Source: JAVJPJ01 sp040217295 (GTDB lineage Bacteria > Pseudomonadota > Alphaproteobacteria > Rhodobacterales > Rhodobacteraceae). From it: DNA of 11,444 nucleotides. The stretch's first letter is position 1. Every line of letters starts with the position of its first letter. This document shows positions 1 through 6,199 of this stretch, piece after piece. A model generated the notes under the pieces. The model ran no database searches. It had not been told where the DNA came from and saw only the letters and a program-made list of their open reading frames with translations. The DNA is taken from assembly GCA_964460185.1 (NCBI GenBank), contig CAYWTM010000112.1, positions 1 to 11,444 on the forward strand, given 5' to 3'. A program made the translations under genes and the position numbers.

Positions 1-1
1 G

Positions 2-181
2 GTGCGTATCACCCAGGGCGGGACCGAGGCCGTGACCCGGGTCATCATCGACAGCGAAGACGCCTCGGGGCGGCGCTGGTCCACGGTCGGCGTATCGGCC
101 AACATCGTCGATGCCAGTTTCGAGGCACTGCTCGACGCGGTGGAGTGGAAGCTGGTCCATGAAGGCGCGCCGGGATCATGA
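2..181 (+). CDS. cimA: (R)-citramalate synthase, C-terminal end (partial, cut by window start)
   Basis: The first reading frame runs in from the left edge and ends at TGA 179-181, giving the last 59 residues of a protein. It contains VRITQGGTEAVTRV, then WSTVGVSANIVDASFEAL and a closing DAVEWKLVHEG. This matches the end of the LeuA-type regulatory (dimer) domain of the citramalate/2-isopropylmalate synthase family, and the TVGVS-NI-DASF wording is typical of the citramalate synthase branch. The full enzyme condenses pyruvate and acetyl-CoA to (R)-citramalate, giving 2-oxobutyrate for isoleucine synthesis; the C-terminal domain normally carries the feedback site. The catalytic TIM barrel lies outside the window, so activity cannot be judged here. 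The stop codon overlaps the ATG of the next gene (ATGA, 178-181), so the two are probably co-translated. The alternative is another LeuA-like synthase, which is less likely. Confidence 0.85.
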   Translation: MRITQGGTEAVTRVIIDSEDASGRRWSTVGVSANIVDASFEALLDAVEWKLVHEGAPGS

Positions 182-900
182 CGGCCTGGGACCCGGAGGC
201 GTTCTTCACTGTCCATGCCGACCTGCCGCGCGAAGGCCCGGGCGAGACGGCGGATGTGGCCTGGGCGGCCGAGGTCGCCGGGCTGACGTCGCGCGCGCGC
301 ATCCTCGATGCGGCCTGCGGCCCTGGCGGGGATCTGGGCGCGCTTTTGCGGGTTGCCGCTCGGGGAACCGTGACGGCGATCGACAAGCACGCGCCGTTCA
401 TCGAGGCGGCCATGGCCCGCTGGGGCAAGGATGCGCGTGTCACGCTTGTGACCGGCGATTACCTGACGCCCGGGGGGGCGTTCGATTTCATCTGGTCGGC
501 GGGCGCGGTCTATTTCGTCGGTATCGAAAGGGCACTGAAGGCATGGCGCCCTGTGCTGGCCGAGGGCGGCGCGATTGCGTTCTCCGAGCCTTGCCTTTTC
601 ACCGACACCCCCTCGGACGGCGCCATCGCCTTCTGGGAGGGATACGAGCGCCTGACCGATGCGCAGGGCATCGACGAACAGGTCCGCGCGGCGGGCTTCG
701 AGACCGTGGCCGTGCGCGTCGTGTCCGACATCGCCTGGGAAAGCTATTTCCGGCCGATGCAGGACCGGCTCGGGAAACTGCGTCGCGGTGCGGATGAGCG
801 CCTGCTTGAGGTGATCGAGGCCCATGAGGCCGAGATCGCGGGCTGGCGTGCGCACAAGGCGGAAACCGGCTACCTTCTGTCGGTGGTGCGGCCGCGATGA
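178..900 (+). CDS. Class I SAM-dependent methyltransferase, substrate unknown
   Basis: The product has 240 residues. Residues 42-52 (ILDAACGPGGD) are the glycine-rich motif I of Rossmann-fold methyltransferases, and Asp69 in VTAIDKH is the expected acidic residue that holds the ribose of S-adenosylmethionine. Motif II/III equivalents follow (a V-T-G-D-Y strand, then FDFIWSAGAVYF and LAEGGAIAFSEP). No signal peptide or membrane segment is visible, so it should be cytoplasmic. The C-terminal third (from about residue 160) is charged and helical and may form the substrate cover. The ATG at 178 overlaps the cimA stop, and the gene's own stop (898-900) overlaps the start of the phytoene-synthase-like gene, placing it in the middle of a tightly coupled unit. 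The fold is clear but the substrate is not. Small molecules, quinones and proteins are all possible. Confidence 0.88.
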   Translation: MTAWDPEAFFTVHADLPREGPGETADVAWAAEVAGLTSRARILDAACGPGGDLGALLRVAARGTVTAIDKHAPFIEAAMARWGKDARVTLVTGDYLTPGGAFDFIWSAGAVYFVGIERALKAWRPVLAEGGAIAFSEPCLFTDTPSDGAIAFWEGYERLTDAQGIDEQVRAAGFETVAVRVVSDIAWESYFRPMQDRLGKLRRGADERLLEVIEAHEAEIAGWRAHKAETGYLLSVVRPR

Positions 901-1667
901 GCCTGCAGGCCTGCGCCGAACTCGTCGCGCGCGGCGACCCTGACCGGTTCCGCGCCACGATGGCCGCCCCGGTGGACGCGCGCCGCGTGCTCTTCCCGCT
1001 TTACGCATTCAACATCGAGGTCAGCCGCGCGCCCTGGGTCACCGCCGAGCCCATGATCGCCGAGATGCGCCTGCAGTTCTGGCGCGATGTGGTGGAAGAG
1101 CTGGCCAGCGGCAAGCCGCCCCGCGCCCATGAGGTCATAGCTCCTTTGGCCGCCGCTATTCCGGCGGATCTCGTGGGGCTGCTTGACGGTCTGATCACGG
1201 CCCGACGATGGGATATCTATTCCGATCCGTTCGAGGACCGTGCGCAATTCGATGCGTATGTTGATCAGACGTCGGGATCGCTTGTGACGGTTGCCGCCCG
1301 CGCACTTGGCGCGGCAGGGGATGCGGAACCGGTCTTGCGCGATGCGGGGTGGGCGTTTGGGCTGGCGGCGTTTTTCCGGGCCATCCCCGCGCTGGAGACG
1401 GCAGGCCGCGTGCCTCTGGTCGAAGGAACGCCACAGGCGGTGCGTGATCTGGCGGACGAGGGATTGGCGCGTCTGCGCGCGGCCCGGTCCAATCGCAAGA
1501 TGATTCCCCGACTGGCCCGATCTGCCCTGTTCGTCGGTTGGCGCGCCGAGGCTGCGCTCAAGGCCGCGCGTGACGTGCCCGAGCGCGTCATCGAGGGAAA
1601 GCTGGATGAAAGCGAATTCGCACGCCGTGCAAGACTGCTGTGGGTCTCGTCGACGGGCCTTTGGTAG
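897..1667 (+). CDS. Squalene/phytoene synthase-like protein, NDUFAF6 type, without the catalytic aspartates
   Basis: The product has 256 residues with the all-alpha isoprenoid synthase layout: FPLYAFNIE at 33-41, RLQFWRDVVEE around 58-68, and the YVDQTSGSL helix at 121-129. True squalene and phytoene synthases bind diphosphate through magnesium held by two aspartate-rich motifs. Here the first is replaced by EVSRA (41-45). At the place of the second, the usual Q-N-RD-D pattern reads G155, A158, R161-A162 and L166. The protein is therefore unlikely to be a prenyl synthase. It resembles the family that includes NDUFAF6, a factor needed to assemble mitochondrial complex I and widespread in alphaproteobacteria. 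The start at 897 gives an ATGA overlap with the methyltransferase stop. No carotenoid or hopanoid genes lie nearby, which also argues against a biosynthetic role. The NDUFAF6 assignment is from remembered similarity; the missing aspartates are seen directly. Confidence 0.82.
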   Translation: MSLQACAELVARGDPDRFRATMAAPVDARRVLFPLYAFNIEVSRAPWVTAEPMIAEMRLQFWRDVVEELASGKPPRAHEVIAPLAAAIPADLVGLLDGLITARRWDIYSDPFEDRAQFDAYVDQTSGSLVTVAARALGAAGDAEPVLRDAGWAFGLAAFFRAIPALETAGRVPLVEGTPQAVRDLADEGLARLRAARSNRKMIPRLARSALFVGWRAEAALKAARDVPERVIEGKLDESEFARRARLLWVSSTGLW

Positions 1668-1669
1668 GA

Positions 1670-1715
1670 GCCAGTCTTTTGCAAAAGACTGGCCAAAGCC
1701 TTGCAAGGCTTTGGC
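1670..1715. repeat. Two abutting perfect palindromes between convergent genes, possible bidirectional terminator
   Basis: Bases 1670-1693 and 1692-1715 are each a perfect 24-bp palindrome, and they share two bases. Both have TTGCAA at the centre, and the centres are exactly 22 bp apart. The flanking arms differ: GCCAGTCTT in the first and GCCAAAGCC in the second. They lie in the 58 bases between the stop of the phytoene-synthase-like gene (plus) and the stop of the MFS gene (minus). As RNA, each would fold into a near-perfect hairpin from either strand. No clear U-run follows in either direction, so a classic intrinsic terminator is not proven. Transcript-end protection or a repeated extragenic palindrome are alternatives. 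Confidence 0.7.
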
Positions 1716-1725
1716 GCTGTCCCGT

Positions 1726-2955
1726 TCAGGCCATTGCGTCGCGCGGGCGCAGCGCCAGCCAGATCAATGCGGCCCCGGCCAGGATCAGGAAGGGTGCCAT
1801 GGCCAGGTTGACCGCCGTCCAGCCGCCGATCACGTCGTTGCCCGAATTCATCAACACGCCTGAACTCAGCGATGCGACGGTGACACAGCCGAACACGATG
1901 AAATCATTCATGCCCTGCACCCGGCCGCGTTCTTCGGGGGAATGGGCCATGGTCAGCATGGTGGTTGCGCCGATGAAGCCGAAGTTCCATCCGACCCCGA
2001 GCAGTATCAGTGCCCAGAAGAACTGGTGCAAGGCCACCCCGGTCAGCGCGACGCCGCCGGCACAGGCCAACAGGAACAACCCGATCGCCACGATCCGCAT
2101 CGCCCCGAAGCGCGCGATCAGATGCCCGGTGAAAAACGACGGCGCGAACATGGCGATCACGTGGGCCGACACCACGTCAGCGGCATTGCCGGTGGTGAAC
2201 CCGCAGCCCACGACCGCCAGCGGGGTCGACGTCATCATCAGGTTCATCAGCGCGTAAGAGACCATGGCGCAAATGATGGCCACGGCGATCTTCGGGTCGC
2301 GCAACAGCTGCATCCGGGTGCGTCCGCGGTCAGCATCGGCGCGCGGCGGTACCGGTTTCGGGACATCGAGGAACAAGAACAGCACAGCGCCGATCACGTT
2401 GACGCCCACCGCCAGCGCGTAGGTTCCCACGAACGGCACGATCGTGGCCTCCACCGAGGCCTTGACCAGTTGCGGGCCGATCAGTGCCGACAATAGCCCG
2501 CCCGCCATCACGTAGGAAATCGCCTTGGGCTTGAACGCCTCCGACGCGGTGTCGGTGGCGGCAAAGCGATAAAAACCCTGCGCCGACATGTAGATGCCGG
2601 TCAGGTAGGACCCGAAAAGGAAGATCGCGAAACTGTCGATCCACAGACCATAGCCTGCGATGGCCGCCCCGAACCCTCCGCCAAGGCAGCCGACGAAAAA
2701 CCCGGCCCGACGTCCATAGCGCTGCATCAGCGCCGACAGCCAGGGTGCCGTCGTCATCGAGCCGAAAACGATCAGGGAAATCGGCATCGTCGCCCAAAGC
2801 GGATTTGGGGCGATCATCTGTCCGGCCAGCCCGCCGATCACGAAAAGCATGGGCATCTGGCTGCCCAACAGCGCCTGCGCCGCGACCAGGACGGCCACGT
2901 TGCGCTTGGCGCGGGCATCTTCGAAGGGCACTGTATCTGCGATGGCGTCGCTCAT
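1726..2955 (-). CDS. Major facilitator superfamily (MFS) transporter, substrate unknown
   Basis: Read on the minus strand from ATG 2955-2953 to TGA 1728-1726, the product has 409 residues, a normal MFS length. It is made of strongly hydrophobic stretches consistent with about 12 membrane helices (for example VAVLVAAQALLGS, GFFVGCLGGGFGAAIAGYG, AIICAMVSYALMNLMM and FLILAGAALIWLALR). The loop after helix 2 carries LMQRYGRRAGFF, a form of the conserved MFS motif A, and a charged segment (PKPVPPRADADRGRTRMQLL) marks the central cytoplasmic loop. The open frame extends further upstream, but that region overlaps the divergent gene and has no membrane character, so the ATG at 2955 is preferred although its Shine-Dalgarno sequence is weak. 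The gene is transcribed alone, divergently from the glycosylase. The sequence does not reveal the transported compound; a drug or metabolite exporter is a guess only. Confidence 0.85.
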   Translation of the reverse strand: MSDAIADTVPFEDARAKRNVAVLVAAQALLGSQMPMLFVIGGLAGQMIAPNPLWATMPISLIVFGSMTTAPWLSALMQRYGRRAGFFVGCLGGGFGAAIAGYGLWIDSFAIFLFGSYLTGIYMSAQGFYRFAATDTASEAFKPKAISYVMAGGLLSALIGPQLVKASVEATIVPFVGTYALAVGVNVIGAVLFLFLDVPKPVPPRADADRGRTRMQLLRDPKIAVAIICAMVSYALMNLMMTSTPLAVVGCGFTTGNAADVVSAHVIAMFAPSFFTGHLIARFGAMRIVAIGLFLLACAGGVALTGVALHQFFWALILLGVGWNFGFIGATTMLTMAHSPEERGRVQGMNDFIVFGCVTVASLSSGVLMNSGNDVIGGWTAVNLAMAPFLILAGAALIWLALRPRDAMA

Positions 2956-2978
2956 TCGCGATCGGTATCCGGTTTGCG

Positions 2979-3007
2979 TTGGACCGTCCAGACCCACCAG
3001 GTATGAT
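2979..3007 (+). promoter_or_regulatory. Candidate sigma70-type promoter for the glycosylase-esterase unit
   Basis: TTGGAC (2979-2984), a 17-base spacer and TATGAT (3002-3007) sit about 50 bases before the glycosylase ATG, within the divergent gap to the MFS gene. The -10 box differs from consensus at one position; the -35 box keeps the TTG core, as is common in alphaproteobacteria. A small inverted repeat, TGGAC-C-GTCCA (2980-2990), overlaps the -35 box and could bind a regulator. I saw no equally good promoter facing the MFS gene. Confidence 0.45.
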
Positions 3008-3058
3008 GGGACGAGCTTGGCTATTGATTTTGCAGCGCAGCAAACACGAAGACCCAGG

Positions 3059-3690
3059 ATGCAGACATTGATGCGGATCAATACGGCACAGGATTTGCAG
3101 CGCGGGGCCGAGGTTTTGATCGCCCTGGAGCCGGCCTTTGCGCCGGTTCTGGCGGCGGTCGGCCCCTTGCCGTTGCGGCGGCGCGCGGATGGGTTCGGCG
3201 CGCTGGTGTCGGCGATCGTGGGCCAGCAGGTGTCGACCGCGTCGGCGGCCGCGATCCTCGGCCGGCTGGAGGCGGCGGGATTTTGCGATGCCGATACCGT
3301 CAAGGCAACCCCTGACCAGGCATTGCTCGCCTGTGGTCTGAGCCGTCCCAAGCTGCGGTATATCCGGGATTGGCCGAGGCGCAGCTTGATTATGCTGCCC
3401 TGCGTTCGGCCCCATCGGACGAGGTCGTGACCACCCTGGTCGCCTTGCCCGGCATCGGGCGCTGGACGGCCGAGATTTACGCCAAGTTCGCGCTTGGCCA
3501 CGCGGATGTGTTTGCGGCCGGGGACCTGGCCTTGCAGGAAGCCGCACGGCGGCTGTTCGACCTGCCCGTCCGCCCGAGCGAGAGGCAGATGCGCGTGTTG
3601 GCCGCGCCGTGGTCGCCGGTGCGCGCGGTTGCCGCCCGGGCGCTTTGGGCCTACTACCGATTGGAAACGGATCGAGAGGGCGCACTGTGA
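3059..3690 (+). pseudogene. AlkA-type DNA-3-methyladenine glycosylase, interrupted by a one-base frameshift
   Basis: The ATG at 3059 opens a frame whose product begins MQTLMRINTAQDLQRG and continues through FGALVSAIVGQQVSTASAA to LSRPKLRYIRD, then leaves family sequence and stops at 3428-3430. The expected continuation (LAEAQLDYAALRS, then the helix-hairpin-helix LPGIGRWTAE at 3445-3474, the catalytic Asp of GDLALQ at 3523-3525 and LFDLPVRPSERQMR) lies in the next frame from about 3370 to TGA 3690. One lost G in the GGG run at 3366-3368 explains the switch: restoring it gives a continuous protein of about 210 residues, the usual size. The family excises alkylated purines such as 3-methyladenine. 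As written, only 123 residues would be made, without the hairpin motif or the catalytic Asp. A sequencing error is as likely as a true mutation. A second in-frame ATG at 3071 could also be the start. Confidence 0.85.
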
Positions 3691-4355
3691 CTCGGGTACT
3701 GGATTTCGGCCGCAAGGCGGCAGCCTCGGGTGAGGCCGACAGCATGGTAATTTTCCTGCATGGCTATGGCGCGGATGGCAAGGATCTGCTCGGTCTGGCC
3801 GATCCCCTTGCGCAGCATCTGCCGAACACGGTTTTCATTGCACCCGACGCGCCGGAACGCTCGGCCATGAACCCGATGGGGTTCCAGTGGTTTCCCATTC
3901 CGTGGATCGACGGATCGTCCGAGGAAGAGGCCGAGGCCGGGATGCGCCGTGCATTCGAGGATCTGAACGCCTTCATCGACCGGATGATGATCGAAGAGGA
4001 CATGATCGGCGAACAGGTCGCGCTGATCGGCTTCAGCCAGGGTACGATGATAGGCCTGCATGTCGCCCCGCGTCGCGACGAGGCTTTTGCCGGGGTTGTT
4101 GGTTTCTCTGGCCGGTTGCTCGCCCCCGAGACGCTGGCCGATGAGGTCGTGGTGCGCCCGCCGGTCCTTTTGATCCACGGCGACCAGGATGACGTCGTGC
4201 CGCCCCAATCCCTGCCCGAGGCCGCCGAGGTGCTGGAACAGGCCGGCTGGACCGAGGTCTATGCCCATATCATGAAGGGCACGGCGCATGGGATCTCGCC
4301 CGATGGGCTGAGCGTGGCGCTCGCGTTCTTGCGGGATCGGTTCGGGTTGACCTGA
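3687..4355 (+). CDS. Phospholipase/carboxylesterase family alpha/beta hydrolase
   Basis: The start is a GTG at 3687 overlapping the glycosylase stop (GTGA, 3687-3690); this gives 222 residues, normal for the acyl-protein-thioesterase/carboxylesterase family, and begins MTRVLDFGRKA. LHGYGADGKDL (24-34) forms the oxyanion loop. The catalytic triad is Ser117 in GFSQG, Asp168 in HGDQDDVVP and His201 in GTAHGIS. There is no signal peptide, so it should act in the cytoplasm on short-chain or lysophospholipid esters or thioesters; the physiological substrate cannot be read from sequence. An in-frame ATG at residue 20 would remove the first strand, so it is not favoured. Translation is probably coupled to the upstream glycosylase, whose frameshift would end translation about 257 bases early and might lower expression of this gene. 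Confidence 0.88.
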   Translation: MTRVLDFGRKAAASGEADSMVIFLHGYGADGKDLLGLADPLAQHLPNTVFIAPDAPERSAMNPMGFQWFPIPWIDGSSEEEAEAGMRRAFEDLNAFIDRMMIEEDMIGEQVALIGFSQGTMIGLHVAPRRDEAFAGVVGFSGRLLAPETLADEVVVRPPVLLIHGDQDDVVPPQSLPEAAEVLEQAGWTEVYAHIMKGTAHGISPDGLSVALAFLRDRFGLT

Positions 4356-4360
4356 CCACG

Positions 4361-4425
4361 GCCCCGAAGGGCGTTCACAACCTGCCTGCCCAATGGGCAA
4401 CACGCCCGACACGGGCCGCCCTTCG
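4361..4425 (+). other. Cluster of inverted repeats after the esterase, possible branched RNA structure or terminator
   Basis: Outer arms CGAAGGGCG (4365-4373) and CGCCCTTCG (4417-4425) are perfectly complementary and enclose two short hairpins: TGCCC-AAT-GGGCA (4387-4399) and GCCCG-ACA-CGGGC (4404-4416). The second hairpin abuts the outer arm, so the RNA could fold as a three-way junction. A competing hairpin, GCCC-CGAA-GGGC (4361-4372), uses part of the 5' arm. No U-run follows. It begins six bases after the esterase stop, so 3'-end formation or transcript protection is the simplest role. Some pairing is expected by chance in GC-rich DNA. Confidence 0.4.
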
Positions 4426-4489
4426 CGTCACGAAACTGTCAGACAAGCCGCGTAGCCTTTGGCGCGACACCTACAGCATCTAGTAATGC

Positions 4490-4517
4490 TTGCCCGATGG
4501 CAAAGCCTAGATATAGT
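4490..4517 (+). promoter_or_regulatory. Candidate sigma70-type promoter for the HNH endonuclease gene
   Basis: TTGCCC (4490-4495), a 16-base spacer and TATAGT (4512-4517) form a plausible promoter. The -10 box has one mismatch and the -35 box two. Transcription would begin near 4524, leaving a leader of about 65 bases before the ATG at 4591. This supports a translation start downstream of 4524 and argues against longer upstream readings of the HNH frame. Confidence 0.45.
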
Positions 4518-4590
4518 GGGGTCAGTGCTGGGGCGGGCTCCCGCTCTGGTGCCGGGCAGACGGGCAGACAGGGCGGAGATGGAGTCACGC

Positions 4591-5187
4591 ATGCAGGCGG
4601 CCACACAAATCGAGTTCAGAACCAGTTTCGTCCGTGAACCGGGCGCATTGAAACAGCACCCGGCATTGGTGCTGAACGCCGATTACCGGCCCTTGTCCTA
4701 CTATCCCCTGTCGCTCTGGCCCTGGCAGGAGGCGGTCAAGGCGGCCTGGCTCGACCGGGTGTCGATCGTGGCGGAATATGACGAGGTGGTCCGCTCGCCA
4801 TCGACCGAGATCCGCATCCCGTCCGTGGTGGTGCTCAAGGATTTCGTGAAACCGCAAAAGCGCGTGGCCTTCACCCGGTTCAACCTGTTCTTGCGCGACG
4901 AGTTTTCGTGCCAGTATTGCGGCGAACGTGGTGACCTGACCTTTGATCACGTGGTTCCGCGTGCGCGCGGTGGGGTCACCTCGTGGGAGAACGTGGTCGC
5001 GGCCTGTTCACGCTGCAACCTGCGCAAGGGATCGCGCAGCCTGGGGCAGTCGGGACTGTCGCTTCGCAGGCCGCCGCGCCAGCCGGGTGCGGAAGAATTG
5101 CGGAACAGGGGGCGGAAATTCCCGCCCAACCACCTGCATGAAAGCTGGCTCGACTTTCTCTATTGGGACAGCGAGTTGGACGCGTGA
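4591..5187 (+). CDS. HNH endonuclease family protein
   Basis: The product has 198 residues from ATG 4591, which is preceded by GGAG at 4581-4584 with a six-base spacer. ATG 4579 (four residues longer) is also possible, but a GGAG abuts it directly, which is too close. The N-terminal half (ALVLNADYRPLSYYPLSLWPWQEA at 25-48, then VVLKDF near 80) is typical of a widespread bacterial HNH family. The nuclease module is CQYCG (Cys107, Cys110), FDHVVPRARGG (Asp119-His120), Asn134, and CSRCNLRKG (Cys139, Cys142, Asn143, Lys146). The two CxxC pairs should bind a structural zinc, and Asp119-His120 with the later Asn form the ββα-metal site. The family is chromosomal and not linked to a methyltransferase here, so it is probably not a restriction enzyme. 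Its cellular role is unknown; DNA repair or processing is an inference. The gene stands alone with its own promoter. Confidence 0.88.
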   Translation: MQAATQIEFRTSFVREPGALKQHPALVLNADYRPLSYYPLSLWPWQEAVKAAWLDRVSIVAEYDEVVRSPSTEIRIPSVVVLKDFVKPQKRVAFTRFNLFLRDEFSCQYCGERGDLTFDHVVPRARGGVTSWENVVAACSRCNLRKGSRSLGQSGLSLRRPPRQPGAEELRNRGRKFPPNHLHESWLDFLYWDSELDA

Positions 5188-5242
5188 CACGCTAGGGCGC
5201 CGCCGCTAGGCTTTCGCGAAACAGCGCGAGGAGCCGCAGACC

Positions 5243-6199
5243 ATGTCCGATCCGTTTTTCCAGCCGCCCTCGGGCACCGATCTGCCGCGCTACGCGGGGG
5301 TGCCAAGCTTCATGCGGCTTCCCCATATCACGCCCGATGACCCCCGGCGGGCCGAAGTCGACATCGGGATCTTCGGTCTGCCCTGGGACGGCGCGACATC
5401 GAACAGGCCCGGCGCACGGCATGGCCCGCGCGGGCTGCGTGATGCTTCCACCATGATCCGCGAGATGAACCGGGCAACCGGGCAAAAGCCGTTCGAGGCG
5501 GCCCGGATCGCCGATCTGGGCGATGTGGCGATGAGCCCGGTGGACCAGGACGAAGCGTTGGCGGCGGCCCAGGGTTTCATTCGCGGCATCCTGGGGCAGG
5601 GGATCCGGCCCTTCATGGTCGGCGGTGACCACCTGTGCACCTTGACGGTCCTGCGCGAACTGCGCGCGGCGCGGGGCGAGGCTTTCGGCCTTGTGCTGCT
5701 GGACAGTCACACCGATTTGTACCCGCCCTATTTCGGGGGCGAGACCCTGACCCATGGCAACCCGTTCCGGCAGGGCATCGAAGAGGGATGCCTTGACCCG
5801 GCACGCTGCGTGATGATCGGGATGCGCGGAACCTCCTACAACAATTCGGATTTTCAGTACGGATGGGACAAGGGCGTGCGGATCGTTCCGATCGAGGAAT
5901 GTTTCGAGATCGGCTGGCGCGCGGCCATGCAGATCGCGCGGCAGGTGGTGGGCACCGGCCCGACCTATCTGAGCTTTGACATCGATTTCGTCGATCCGGC
6001 TTTTGCCCCCGGCACCGGCACCCCGGAAGTGGGCGGTCCGAATTCCTTTGACGCCATCCAATGCGTGCGCGCGCTGAGGGGGCTGGATGTGATCGGGGCC
6101 GACCTGGTGGAGGTGTCGCCGCCGTTCGACACCGGCGGGATCACGACATGGTTGGGGGCCTCGGTCATGTTCGAACTGATCTGCGCGATGCAACCTTGA
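5243..6199 (+). CDS. speB: Agmatinase-family ureohydrolase, guanidinobutyrase-like
   Basis: The product has 318 residues from ATG 5243, with AGGAG at 5229-5233 as ribosome binding site. The two-metal site of the arginase superfamily is complete: His130 (GGDH), Asp154, His156 and Asp158 (LDSHTD), and Asp246 and Asp248 (SFDIDFVDP), followed by the signature APGTGTPEVGG. The family hydrolyses a guanidino group to urea and an amine. The symbol speB is the generic family name. The N-terminus (LPRYAGVPSFMRLP), ATGQKPF, the long insert between Asp158 and THGNPF, and the RGTSYNNSDF region resemble Pseudomonas guanidinobutyrase/guanidinopropionase more than E. coli agmatinase. The second metal motif reads DSHTD where DAHxD is usual. 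Substrate is therefore open: 4-guanidinobutyrate, 3-guanidinopropionate, agmatine or another guanidine. The stop overlaps the TTG start of the next gene, suggesting one operon. Confidence 0.87.
   Translation: MSDPFFQPPSGTDLPRYAGVPSFMRLPHITPDDPRRAEVDIGIFGLPWDGATSNRPGARHGPRGLRDASTMIREMNRATGQKPFEAARIADLGDVAMSPVDQDEALAAAQGFIRGILGQGIRPFMVGGDHLCTLTVLRELRAARGEAFGLVLLDSHTDLYPPYFGGETLTHGNPFRQGIEEGCLDPARCVMIGMRGTSYNNSDFQYGWDKGVRIVPIEECFEIGWRAAMQIARQVVGTGPTYLSFDIDFVDPAFAPGTGTPEVGGPNSFDAIQCVRALRGLDVIGADLVEVSPPFDTGGITTWLGASVMFELICAMQP

Noticed and set aside
897..1667. Functional phytoene or squalene synthase
   Set aside because: Both aspartate-rich substrate-binding motifs are missing and there are no carotenoid or hopanoid genes nearby.
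2956..3501. N-terminal extension of the MFS transporter by about 180 residues
   Set aside because: The extension is antisense to the glycosylase, has no membrane helices and no family similarity. The ATG at 2955 gives a normal MFS length.
3370..3690. Separate small gene of 106 residues starting at TTG 3370
   Set aside because: Its sequence is the exact continuation of the glycosylase after a one-base shift and has no ribosome binding site, so it is the 3' part of a broken gene rather than an independent gene.
2330..3745. Open frame on the minus strand (471 codons) across the MFS gene and glycosylase
   Set aside because: Arg/Pro/Ala-rich shadow without family motifs. The membrane protein in the neighbouring frame explains the region.
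4459..4590. Longer HNH protein starting at 4459
   Set aside because: The extra residues do not resemble the family, and a plausible promoter at 4490-4517 would lie downstream of that start.
178..5187. Restriction-modification or defence system formed by the methyltransferase and the HNH endonuclease
   Set aside because: The two genes are about 3.7 kb apart in different transcription units. The methyltransferase lacks DNA-methylase motifs such as (N/D)PPY, and the HNH family is a common chromosomal one.
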